Below are positions 32,823-39,528 of a stretch of 39,528 nucleotides of DNA, one piece after another. Source of the stretch: Bacillota bacterium. Lineage in GTDB: Bacteria; Bacillota; Limnochordia; DTU080; JAAYLA01. How positions within the stretch are numbered: the first letter of the stretch is position 1; each line of letters begins with the position of its first letter. The notes below the pieces were generated by a model that did not search any database, had not been told where the DNA came from, and worked only from the letters and a program-made list of their open reading frames with translations. The stretch is taken from contig JAAYLA010000210.1 of assembly GCA_012522135.1 (NCBI GenBank), forward strand, positions 1 to 39,528, in the 5' to 3' direction. Made by a program: the position numbers and the translations under genes.

Positions 32823-32980
32823 CATGCCGGAGGGCGGAACGAGCCGTTCACGCCCCGGCCGCAGACACAACATGAGAGAGCGGCTGACAACTGCCGAGGT
32901 ACAGAGGACGGCGAGAGTGCATCCGACCGGTCTTAGCCGGTGCCAACCGAGGGAAACGTGGCACGGTGTTCCTCTCTCAC

Positions 32981-33111
32981 GGTGGCCTACGAGGTTAGCT
33001 GACGGGTTCGGACCGAAAGAGTAGCCCTACTCGCACAGCGTGCGAGATTCACCCCAGGTGCCCGCTTGGGCGTTGGTTCCCCCGCTTCTCGTCTGCCGAG
33101 AATTCGGCCGT
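32981..33111 (-). promoter_or_regulatory. c-di-AMP (ydaO/yuaA) riboswitch
   Basis: The minus strand carries the conserved blocks of the ydaO aptamer in order: AGCGGGGGAACCAA, then GGGGTGAATC, a hairpin of variable sequence, and CCGAACCCGTCAGCTAACC with CTCGTAGGC. P1 is closed by GGCC at each end (33106-33109 with 32984-32987), P2 by CTCG/CGAG. It is nearly identical in these blocks to the Bacillus subtilis ydaO RNA, which binds c-di-AMP and turns expression off. It sits 235 bases upstream of opuCA in the operon leader, with a terminator in between. It would shut down osmolyte uptake when c-di-AMP is high. Confidence 0.92.
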
Positions 33112-33240
33112 TGAACAGCCCGGTTGCGGAGCCGGGCGTACCCGTTCACGTACAAGGTGTGCCGGGAGTCTTGGGCATGCTGCCCCTGGAGATGACACCT
33201 CCTGATACTCCACGGGACACTCACGCGGTTTGTGGGGTCC

Positions 33241-33269
33241 AGTATACCAAGTTGTGCCCATCGAGTCAA
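33241..33269 (-). promoter_or_regulatory. Sigma-A promoter of the opuC operon
   Basis: On the minus strand TTGACT (five of six) and TATACT (five of six) are 17 bases apart. Transcription should start near 33234, giving a leader of about 487 bases that contains the whole riboswitch. Confidence 0.8.
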
Positions 33270-33398
33270 ATATTCGCATGAGACTCCATTATGACGATGA
33301 TTCGGAGGAGGAAGCGGGCACTTCAGCAGGGTAGTCTACACTACCAGCAAGCACAGGCGCCGAAGTGACGTGCCGACCATCGGAAGGAGCTTCACACC

Positions 33399-35009
33399 AT
33401 GCAGTTCGACCCCGAGTACATGCCGTACCCGTCCCGGCGGGCGTGCGTCTACGCGAAGAAAGGAATGGTCGCGGCGCAGCACGGGCTGGCCGCCCAAGCA
33501 GGCCTTTCCATGCTGCAGCAGGGAGGAAACGCCGTCGATGCTGCGGTCGCGGCGGCCGCGGCCCTCACCGTGCTCGAGCCGACCTCAAACGGCATCGGGG
33601 GCGACGCCTTTGCCCTCGTGTGGAGCGGCGGGCAGCTCCACGGCCTCAACGCCAGTGGACCGGCGCCGAAGGGGTTTAGCAGGCAGGCTTTGCAGCGGCT
33701 CGGTCTGGACCGCATCCCGCGGGACGGCGTCGTACCGGTTACGGTTCCCGGCACGCCGGCGGCTTGGGTCGCGCTCTCCCGCCGCTTCGGTCGGCTACCC
33801 TTGACGACGGTACTTTCCCCGGCGATCCGCTATGCCGAGGAAGGTTTTGCCGTATCCGCGAACGTCGCCTACCTCTGGCGCCGCGCTTTCGCCCGCTACC
33901 GCCACGAGTGCCACGGCCCGGAATTCACGCCTTGGTTCAAGACGTTCGCGCCGCAAGGCCGTGCCCCCCACGCCGGGGAAACCGTGCGCTTGCCGGACCA
34001 CGCCCGCACGCTGAAGGTTATAGCAGAAACGGAAGGCGCTGCTTTTTACCGCGGGGAACTGGCAGAACGCATCGACGGGTTCATGCGCGAACACGGCGGT
34101 TTCCTCCGCAAAGAAGATCTGGAAACATATCGTCCCGAATGGGTGACGCCGATCTCGATCGAGTACCGGGGCTACCGGGTATGGGAGCTGCCGCCCAACG
34201 GACACGGACTCGTTGCGCTGCTGGCCCTGAACATACTAAAGGGCTTTGACTTGGGAGACGTCCGCGAGTCGGTCGAGGCGTACCACAAGCAAATCGAGGC
34301 TCTGAAACTGGCTTACGCCGACGGCAAGCGCGTCATCGCGGATCCGGCTTGTATGCGCGTCTCCGTGGAGGAACTGTTGTCGGAAGAATATGCGGCCGAG
34401 CGGCGCAGGCTCATCGGCAAGGAAGCGCTGGTGCCGGAACCCGGCCGCCTCGCGCGCGGCGGTACGGTCTACCTAGCCGCGGCGGACGCCGAAGGAAACA
34501 TGGTCTCCTACATTCAAAGCAACTACATGGGTTTCGGATCGGGAATCGTCATTCCGGACACCGGCATCGCCCTGCATAACCGAGGCCACAACTTCACACT
34601 CGAACCCGGCCATCCGAACGCCCTAGCGCCCGGCAAACGGCCCTATCACACCATCATTCCCGGCTTCCTAACCCGGGGCGAACGACCCGTAGGTCCCTTC
34701 GGCGTCATGGGCGCCTTCATGCAGCCCCAAGGCCACGTGCAGGTAGTGGTGAACACGATAGACTTCGGCCTCAGCCCCCAAGCGGCGCTCGACGCTCCTC
34801 GTTGGCAGTGGCTCGAGGGCAAACAAGTCGCTCTAGAGCGCGGCGTTGCCGAGCACTTGGAGCTGGCCTTAGCGCGGCGCGGCCATGAAGTGGTCGGTCC
34901 CCTCAAGCCGGGCAGCTTCGGCTTTGGACAGATCATATGGCGAACCGACGACGGTGTCCTGATCGGCGGAACGGAGCCCCGCACCGATAGCGGCATCGCC
35001 GCTTGGTGA
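33399..35009 (+). CDS. Gamma-glutamyltransferase-family protein, cytosolic (YwrD-like)
   Basis: A 536-residue Ntn-hydrolase of the gamma-glutamyltransferase/cephalosporin acylase family, which matures by self-cleavage before a threonine. The predicted nucleophile is T356 in RGGTVYLAAADAEGNMVSYIQ; the family stretch GIGGDAFALVW is near residue 65 and the end has SFGFGQIIWRTDDG. There is no signal peptide, unlike secreted Ggt, and the region after the threonine reads VYLAAAD in place of the usual THxSVVD, so the substrate may differ from glutathione. It is like Bacillus YwrD. ATG 33399 follows GGAAGGAG. A hairpin lies before the speE gene downstream. Confidence 0.88.
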   Translation: MQFDPEYMPYPSRRACVYAKKGMVAAQHGLAAQAGLSMLQQGGNAVDAAVAAAAALTVLEPTSNGIGGDAFALVWSGGQLHGLNASGPAPKGFSRQALQRLGLDRIPRDGVVPVTVPGTPAAWVALSRRFGRLPLTTVLSPAIRYAEEGFAVSANVAYLWRRAFARYRHECHGPEFTPWFKTFAPQGRAPHAGETVRLPDHARTLKVIAETEGAAFYRGELAERIDGFMREHGGFLRKEDLETYRPEWVTPISIEYRGYRVWELPPNGHGLVALLALNILKGFDLGDVRESVEAYHKQIEALKLAYADGKRVIADPACMRVSVEELLSEEYAAERRRLIGKEALVPEPGRLARGGTVYLAAADAEGNMVSYIQSNYMGFGSGIVIPDTGIALHNRGHNFTLEPGHPNALAPGKRPYHTIIPGFLTRGERPVGPFGVMGAFMQPQGHVQVVVNTIDFGLSPQAALDAPRWQWLEGKQVALERGVAEHLELALARRGHEVVGPLKPGSFGFGQIIWRTDDGVLIGGTEPRTDSGIAAW

Positions 35010-35069
35010 CGGCCGGCAAAAGGCCTTCTGCCCCTGCCGGGCGAATGATTACCGAGGACGTACTGCGCC

Positions 35070-35099
35070 GCGTGCTTCCGGAACCGTCCGGGGGCACGC
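35070..35099 (+). terminator. Hairpin before speE, terminator or attenuator candidate
   Basis: GCGTGC and GCACGC (35070-35075 with 35094-35099) enclose an inner CCGG/CCGG stem, followed after five bases by TTTCTT. It sits only 12 bases before the speE ribosome site. It could end the ggt transcript, or act on speE if that gene is read from upstream. Confidence 0.4.
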
Positions 35100-35124
35100 G
35101 AGGCTTTCTTAGGAGGCGATGTGG

Positions 35125-35964
35125 ATGCAGTGGCTGGACGCGCGGGATAGCGATACGCTGATGATTCGTCACCGCGTCGTTAACAGCGTGCACAAAGAAC
35201 GGTCTGCGTATCAGGAGATCGAAGTCATCGACACGGTCGACTTCGGCCGCATGTTGCTTCTAGACGGCATCATCCAAACTTCAGTACGCGATGAGTTCAT
35301 CTACCACGAGATGCTGGCCCACGTTCCCCTTTTCGTCCACCCGAATCCGAAGCGCGTGCTCATCATCGGCGGCGGCGACGGCGGCACGCTGCGCGAGACG
35401 CTAAAGCACCCGTCCGTTGAAGAAGTGCACTTGGTCGAGATCGACGAGCGGGTGATCGACGCTTCCAGGAAATATTTGCCCGAGCTCAGCGGCGGTTTCG
35501 ATGACCCCCGGGCGAAGGTGGTGATTCGTGACGGCATCGAGTACGTTGCGGAGGTAAAAGGGGCCTACGATGTGATCCTCATCGACGCTCCCGATCCCGA
35601 AGGCGCGGCCGTGGGACTGTTCAGCACCGATTTCTATGCGAACGCGCGCGACGCCCTGGGGGACGATGGCGTGCTGGCAGCCCAGACCGAATCTCCCTTC
35701 ATAGATCCGAAGCTGGTAAAGGAAATCTATGACCGCATCTGGGCACAGTTCCCCCTGTGCCGCCTGTACACTGCGCACGTCCCCTCGTACTCGGTCGGCA
35801 TTTGGAGCTTCGCACTGGCATTGAAGCGCCCCGAGATGTTCGAGCGATATCGCAGGGCTGGCGGCGAGTTCAAGACCCGTTACTACAATTCCGAAATCCA
35901 CGCGGCCGCCTTCGCCTTGCCGGAGTACATTCTTGAGCTCCTCGGCGACAAAGCGCGGGCGTGA
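35125..35964 (+). CDS. speE: Polyamine aminopropyltransferase (spermidine synthase)
   Basis: A 279-residue enzyme moving an aminopropyl group from decarboxylated SAM to putrescine or a related amine. The N-terminal beta domain contains FGRMLLLDGIIQTSVRDEF and YHEMLAHVPLF; the Rossmann part has VLIIGGGDGGTLRE and LVEIDERVIDASR. The family loop that normally reads DSTDPxGP is DAPDPEGAA here, near the amine site, which could affect amine choice. I used the ATG at 35125, eight bases after AGGAGG; an ATG two codons earlier is too close. No speD (SAM decarboxylase) is in the window. Confidence 0.92.
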   Translation: MQWLDARDSDTLMIRHRVVNSVHKERSAYQEIEVIDTVDFGRMLLLDGIIQTSVRDEFIYHEMLAHVPLFVHPNPKRVLIIGGGDGGTLRETLKHPSVEEVHLVEIDERVIDASRKYLPELSGGFDDPRAKVVIRDGIEYVAEVKGAYDVILIDAPDPEGAAVGLFSTDFYANARDALGDDGVLAAQTESPFIDPKLVKEIYDRIWAQFPLCRLYTAHVPSYSVGIWSFALALKRPEMFERYRRAGGEFKTRYYNSEIHAAAFALPEYILELLGDKARA

Positions 35965-36006
35965 CGCTGTTCCACCGGGAAGGGTGATCTGCAAAGGCGA
36001 GCCGCG

Positions 36007-36015
36007 CATAGGCTA
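36007..36015 (+). promoter_or_regulatory. Sigma-K-like -10 motif before the amidoligase gene
   Basis: CATAGGCTA fits the CATANNNTA -10 consensus of the mother-cell factor sigma-K. The expected AC pair 16 bases upstream is not there (CT instead), so the match is partial. A similar CATAGG motif precedes cotE. Confidence 0.35.
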
Positions 36016-36057
36016 GACTATCTCGAGCCCCGCCCCGGGCCGGTGAGGTTGAACTCC

Positions 36058-37437
36058 TTGCGCGTGCTCGTCCTTCACCCATCCGACACGGCAGTCCGTG
36101 CTCTTGCCCCGTTCCTTGCGGGCGCGGCGGTTCGCACCCGGCACCCGGGAGGAGCGTGGGACGTTCTCGTGCGTTGGGGCTATGCGGACGGCCCCGACGC
36201 GCCCTACACGTTGAACCCGTCTTGGGCGTTGGCCCACGCGGCGGAACCTGCAGCGGCGCGCGCTTTACTGCAGCTAAACGGCGTGCGCTGCCTTACCGAG
36301 TCTACGACAAAGCGCCTATCCACCAGGTCTGTCGTCGCGCTCCGTATCCACGCCGTCGATCTGTGCACCGTGGCGATTCGGCGCCTGATCGGGGACCGAG
36401 AGATGCCCGTGCGCAACCTCTCCCCGCGCAGCGCGCACGTGCTGGAGACCGTGGCGCGCCGGGCCCTGTACGCGCTGGGGCTCCACTTCGGCGCCGTCGA
36501 TGTCGTGGTGGCAGCCACCGGCAGACCATTCGTGCGCCGGGTCGACCCCTCTCCCTCCTGCGATGACGAACTTGCCCGTCTGTACGGTGTGGAACTTGCC
36601 CGATCCCTGCGTACTTTGGCCGTGGACGCAGCCGAACCGCCGCGATCCCGCGCGTCCCGCCTGCTTCTCGGCGCCGATCCGGAGTTCGTCATCGTCCGCC
36701 GCGACAACCGCACGCTGCGCTGCGCGTCGGATCTGTTCCCGATGGACGGCAGCGTGGGATACGACCGTCAACGCACGATGCTCCACGGCCGGCATTGCCA
36801 CCCGATCGCTGAAATCCGTCCGTCACCGAGCGGTTCGCCTTACGCTTTGGTCGAACACGTCCGCACCGAACTCAAGAAGGCGTACCGCTTGGCACCCGAC
36901 AGGAACGCAGATTGGCTGGCCGGTGCCCATCCCGCCCCAGGGTGTTTCACCGGGGGACACGTTCACTTCAGCGGCATCCGTCCTACGACGTTTCTCCTGC
37001 GGGCCCTCGACAATTACCTAGCCCTGCCCTCGCTGCTGATGGAAGATCCCGGCCTTGCGCGGGCCCGCCGGCGACGCTACGGACTGCTCGGTTCTTTCCG
37101 GCGCAAAGAGCACGGCGGCTTCGAGTACAGAACCCTCAGCAGCTGGCTAACGGGCGTGCGCCGGGCCCGCAGCACCCTCTGCCTTGCCAAATTGGTGGCC
37201 GTGGAATACCCCCGGCTCCGACGGCACCTGCTCGCCACGCCGCAGGCTCACCGCGCCTTTTACCACGGAAAAAAAGAGGTCTTCCGGGAGGCGGTGGAAG
37301 CGCTATGGGATGACATGCGCGGCACCGACTCGTACCAAGAGTTTAGTCAAGATCTGGAGGGGACGCGCATATGGATTCTTAACCGACGGCAATGGCGCGA
37401 GGGGGCCGATTTAAAAAGGCTTTGGCGCGTCGTTTGA
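36058..37437 (+). CDS. Amidoligase (COOH-NH2 ligase type 2) domain protein
   Basis: A 459-residue protein in two parts. The N-terminal 200 residues look like a degenerate ATP-grasp/RimK-type region (ALGLHFGAVDVVVAATGRPF, VRRVDPSPS). The C-terminal part is the phiEco32-like amidoligase-type domain: LLLGADPEFVIV (about 203-214), HPIAEIRPSPSG, CFTGGHVHFSG and GGFEYRTLSSWL. Such enzymes join amines to carboxyl groups, and in spore formers they are seen next to coat genes; the substrate is unknown. I chose TTG 36058, with GTGAGG nine bases upstream; a GTG at 36043 is also possible. It lies directly upstream of cotE. Confidence 0.85.
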   Translation: MRVLVLHPSDTAVRALAPFLAGAAVRTRHPGGAWDVLVRWGYADGPDAPYTLNPSWALAHAAEPAAARALLQLNGVRCLTESTTKRLSTRSVVALRIHAVDLCTVAIRRLIGDREMPVRNLSPRSAHVLETVARRALYALGLHFGAVDVVVAATGRPFVRRVDPSPSCDDELARLYGVELARSLRTLAVDAAEPPRSRASRLLLGADPEFVIVRRDNRTLRCASDLFPMDGSVGYDRQRTMLHGRHCHPIAEIRPSPSGSPYALVEHVRTELKKAYRLAPDRNADWLAGAHPAPGCFTGGHVHFSGIRPTTFLLRALDNYLALPSLLMEDPGLARARRRRYGLLGSFRRKEHGGFEYRTLSSWLTGVRRARSTLCLAKLVAVEYPRLRRHLLATPQAHRAFYHGKKEVFREAVEALWDDMRGTDSYQEFSQDLEGTRIWILNRRQWREGADLKRLWRVV

Positions 37438-37446
37438 AACCATGTC

Positions 37447-37473
37447 ACACCCCGCCGTGCGGTGCATAGGATG
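37447..37473 (+). promoter_or_regulatory. Mother-cell sigma-like promoter before cotE
   Basis: AC (37447-37448) lies 16 bases before CATAGGATG (37465-37473), a near match to the sigma-K pattern AC-N16-CATANNNTA and also close to the sigma-E -10 CATACAAT. In Bacillus subtilis cotE is read from sigma-E and sigma-K promoters. The distance to the cotE ATG is 72 bases. Confidence 0.4.
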
Positions 37474-37545
37474 TGCTGATTCAGTTGTCGGCCGCCCGGT
37501 GACGCATCCTTACGGGGATAGAGACGAATAGGGAGTGAGAACTCG

Positions 37546-38100
37546 ATGGGAGAGTTTCGGGAGATTTACGTGAAGGCGGTCTGCGGCCGCAGCCGGCACG
37601 CCTTTCACGATACGAACATACTCCACACCGACCGTGCCGTCGACGAGATCCTAGGGTCCCGGGTCACGAGTCACCAGTTCGCCGGTGTGGTCACGAGTGC
37701 GGGCGTGAAGATCAACGGCAGCTACGATATCCACGTCTGGTTTACCCACTCCGGCGGCCAGAACACGACCGTCCTCACGAAGACGATCGATTACAGCCGG
37801 GTCATATCCTTTGAAGAGCTCGGCATCGATCCGGGCGGATGCGACAACCCGCAGGCCACCGTGCGGCTGACCCACGGCCCGATCTGCTCGGACGGAACGC
37901 TCGTCGCGGGATCGGCTATTCGCTGCACCGTCGACGTCGGCTACCTCATCGAGGTGATCGGCGACACCAAGTTGTGTGTCAAGCATTACCCGGGCGCGTG
38001 CGACGACAGCATAAAGAAGGAGTTCATCGACCTGTTCGACGACGAGTTCGAGGACGAGTTCACGGACGAGTTCGACGAAGAGGAAGACTTGGTCGGGTAA
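37546..38100 (+). CDS. cotE: Spore coat morphogenetic protein CotE
   Basis: A 184-residue protein that organises the outer spore coat. It begins GEFREIYVKAVCGRSR, like CotE of Bacillus subtilis (EYREIITKAV), continues with the beta-rich middle (GSYDIHVWFTHSGGQNTTV) and ends in a very acidic tail with a repeated DEF pattern (DDEFEDEFTDEFDEEED). The acidic C-terminus recruits other coat proteins in the family. Its size matches CotE. The ATG follows GGGAGTGAG. Cysteines at several sites (for example C13, C99, C114, C126) exceed those in the Bacillus protein and could form cross-links. It is the clearest sign of sporulation in the window. Confidence 0.93.
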   Translation: MGEFREIYVKAVCGRSRHAFHDTNILHTDRAVDEILGSRVTSHQFAGVVTSAGVKINGSYDIHVWFTHSGGQNTTVLTKTIDYSRVISFEELGIDPGGCDNPQATVRLTHGPICSDGTLVAGSAIRCTVDVGYLIEVIGDTKLCVKHYPGACDDSIKKEFIDLFDDEFEDEFTDEFDEEEDLVG

Positions 38101-38114
38101 AGGGGCCTTGCCCC

Positions 38115-38153
38115 GGCCGGGCGCATGGGTGCGCGGGTCCAGGCCGCCCGGCC
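38115..38153 (+). other. GC-rich stem-loop after cotE
   Basis: GGCCGGGC (38115-38122) pairs with GCCCGGCC (38146-38153) around a 23-base loop, 14 bases past the cotE stop. There is no T run, so it may mark a 3' end rather than terminate by itself. Confidence 0.3.
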
Positions 38154-38308
38154 ACCCGTCCGGACCCCGCCCTTATTCCGGGAGACGGACGGCGGTGAGG
38201 AGGGGCGAGAGGAGTTTCCTGCGCAAACACGAAGGGTAGGATAAACAAAACTTCCTGCGCCGAAGCAGCCCGTCCGGCCGCCGGCGATATTCAAAGGAGT
38301 CACGGAGG

Positions 38309-39528
38309 ATGCAACAACAAGGCAACCGACTACCTACCCGTGCAGAGATCGACGATCGCTTTAAATGGAATCTTAACGAGCTCTACCCCACCGAACAGGC
38401 GTGGGAGCAGGCCATGGAAGAGGCCAAGCAGCTGATCGAGCGGGTCGGCTCGTTCCAAGGCAGGCTATCCGAGTCGTCCGAGGTGCTGCTCGAGGCGCTG
38501 CAAGTTTCAGACGAGCTCGGGCAACGCCTCGAGCGGATCGTCGCGTACGCCAGGCTGCACAGGGATACCGACACGACGAACCCCAAGTACCAGGCGAACG
38601 AGGGGCGGGCCATGAGCCTAGTCACCCAAGCCCAGGCGGCCGAGGCGTACATGGTGCCGGAAATCTTAGCCATCGATGATGCGACGTTGGAGGCGTTCTT
38701 GGCCGAGAACGACGGCTTAAGGCTTTACAGTCACGCCTTGCAGGAAATTCGCCGTAGGAAGCAGCACTTCCTCAGCACCGAGGAGGAGGTGCTCCTCGCC
38801 AACATGAGCGAGGTGGCCAGAGCACCGCAGAAGGCCTTTACGATGCTGAACAACGCCGACATGAAGTTCCCCACCGTGGAGGATGAAAACGGTGAACCGA
38901 CCGAGCTCACCCACGGGCGCTACCTGCGCTTTATGCGAAGCCGCAACCGCGACGTGCGGCGGGCCGCGTTCAAGGCGCTGTACGGCACCTACGACAAGCA
39001 AAAGAACACAATCGCGGCGCTCTACGATGCCTCGGTGAAGAAGGACGTCTTCTTCGCCAGGGCGCGCAAGTATGTATCGGCGTTGGAGCATTCCCTGGAC
39101 GCCAACAACATTCCGGTCAAGGTATACGACAATCTGGTCGACACCGTACGCAGGAATCTGCCCTTGATGCACCGCTACGTCCGTTTGCGCAGACGCGCCT
39201 TGGGCGTGGACGAGCTGCGCATGTACGACGTTTACGCACCCATCGTACCCGACGTCGACTTTCGCATTCCCTTCGAGGAGGCGAAAAAACTCGTAGAGGC
39301 CGGGCTCGAACCGCTCGGGTCCGAGTACCTGTCCCAACTGCGCAAGGGGATGAATGAAGGGTGGCTCGACGTTTACGAAAGCGTGGGTAAAGCATCGGGA
39401 GCGTACTCGTACGGCATCTACGGCCACCATCCGTACGTTCTGCTCAACCACCAGGACGATCTGAACAGTGCATTCACCCTGGCGCACGAGATGGGCCACG
39501 CTATGCACTCGTTCTATTCGAGCTCGAC
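38309..39528 (+). CDS. pepF: Oligoendopeptidase F, partial (runs off the window)
   Basis: The N-terminal 406 residues of an M3B zinc oligopeptidase that cuts short cytosolic peptides. The ATG at 38309 follows AAAGGAG by nine bases. Family landmarks are FKWNLNELYPTEQAWEQAM near the start, the middle DVYAPIVPDVDFRIPFEEA, and the zinc motif HEMGHAMHSF close to the window end, where the first two metal histidines and the catalytic glutamate are seen. The frame is open to the last base. A full PepF is about 600 residues, so about one third, including the third zinc ligand, lies beyond the window. Confidence 0.93.
   Translation, partial: MQQQGNRLPTRAEIDDRFKWNLNELYPTEQAWEQAMEEAKQLIERVGSFQGRLSESSEVLLEALQVSDELGQRLERIVAYARLHRDTDTTNPKYQANEGRAMSLVTQAQAAEAYMVPEILAIDDATLEAFLAENDGLRLYSHALQEIRRRKQHFLSTEEEVLLANMSEVARAPQKAFTMLNNADMKFPTVEDENGEPTELTHGRYLRFMRSRNRDVRRAAFKALYGTYDKQKNTIAALYDASVKKDVFFARARKYVSALEHSLDANNIPVKVYDNLVDTVRRNLPLMHRYVRLRRRALGVDELRMYDVYAPIVPDVDFRIPFEEAKKLVEAGLEPLGSEYLSQLRKGMNEGWLDVYESVGKASGAYSYGIYGHHPYVLLNHQDDLNSAFTLAHEMGHAMHSFYSSS

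Larger units (their letters stand above)
32748..33398. other. Intergenic region between opuCA and the ggt-like gene
   Basis: This 650-base gap carries no protein gene I accept. Its minus strand holds the opuC leader: promoter (33241-33269), a 120-base 5' segment with a GCCCGG/CCGGGC hairpin just before the aptamer, the ydaO-type aptamer (32981-33111), a 150-base linker with an eight-base long-range pair and a hairpin, and a terminator (32791-32822). The plus strand from about 33300 is the upstream region of ggt; I found no clear sigma-A promoter there. Confidence 0.7.

Noticed and set aside
31800-32936. Plus-strand frame of 378 codons opposite the ABC ATPase
   Set aside because: The opposite strand has complete Walker A, signature and Walker B motifs; the antisense frame has none.
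32880-33020. Possible T-box-like leader on the plus strand (GTGGCAC and GAGAGTG segments)
   Set aside because: The conserved blocks read as a ydaO aptamer and its expression platform on the minus strand. No T-box specifier or proper antiterminator is present and no suitable gene follows on the plus strand.
33027-33279. Two minus-strand reading frames of 76-80 codons in the opuC leader
   Set aside because: They run through the promoter and aptamer, have no ribosome site fitting their starts and no recognisable protein features.
1-39528. CRISPR arrays, tRNA, rRNA, insertion sequences, phage or toxin-antitoxin genes
   Set aside because: I looked for direct repeats, CCA-type tRNA ends, transposase motifs and paired small genes and saw none that could be supported.

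Overview
The window is a GC-rich (roughly 60 percent or more), gene-dense chromosomal segment of an endospore-forming bacterium, most likely a member of the Bacillales or a nearby Firmicutes lineage. The support is a CotE-type spore coat morphogenetic protein, two CotF-like coat proteins, a Bacillus-type IspH, sigma-A promoters of TTGACA/TATAAT type, many GTG and TTG starts behind strong AGGAGG ribosome sites, and a c-di-AMP (ydaO) riboswitch. I see no tRNA, rRNA, CRISPR array, transposase or phage gene. This is core-genome territory, not an island.

Layout. 1-1373: a small membrane protein, a CDGSH iron-sulfur protein and a HAD phosphatase. 1498-7124 (minus): a pyruvate dehydrogenase operon aceE-aceF-lpdA with the homodimeric type of E1. 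7493-10787 (minus): a second 2-oxoacid dehydrogenase operon, bkdAA-bkdAB-bkdB, with heterotetrameric E1 and no E3 of its own, so the lpdA next door probably serves both. 10991-11632: two CotF-like genes. 11685-13607 (minus): an Nfu N-domain protein and a PBP4-type carboxypeptidase. 13799-15751: a DUF2089 regulator, a DUF4097 beta-solenoid protein and a small protein, all three sharing one short helical motif. 15793-16617: a divergent MqnA-like protein that appears to be made from a leaderless mRNA.

16614-19862 (minus): ArsR-type regulator, a large ATP-grasp-like protein of unknown function and lysine 2,3-aminomutase. The ArsR gene shares with ispH an upstream region carrying a perfect palindromic operator. 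20070-20954: ispH. 20995-24013 (minus): an HTH-metallo-beta-lactamase gene broken by an in-frame TAG, an M14-type peptidase and mutY, joined by TAATG overlaps. 24237-27309: hpnC-hpnD-hpnE, making squalene from farnesyl diphosphate for hopanoids; IspH upstream supplies the isoprenoid units. 27335-29058 (minus): an ECF sigma factor and its probable membrane anti-sigma factor.

29261-32747 (minus): a four-gene OpuC-type compatible-solute ABC transporter. Its 490-base leader has a sigma-A promoter, a c-di-AMP riboswitch and a terminator, and its ATPase ends in CBS-like domains, so osmolyte uptake may be set by c-di-AMP at both RNA and protein level. 33399-35964: a gamma-glutamyltransferase-family enzyme and spermidine synthase. 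36058-38100: an amidoligase-domain protein and cotE, both preceded by a CATAGG motif resembling mother-cell sigma sites. 38309 to the end: oligoendopeptidase F, cut by the window edge.

The items most worth following are the c-di-AMP riboswitch and transporter pair, the ArsR/ATP-grasp/KamA cluster, the three-protein shared-motif operon, the leaderless MqnA-like gene, the amidoligase-cotE pair, and a 15-base element shared by the predicted promoters of both 2-oxoacid dehydrogenase operons.
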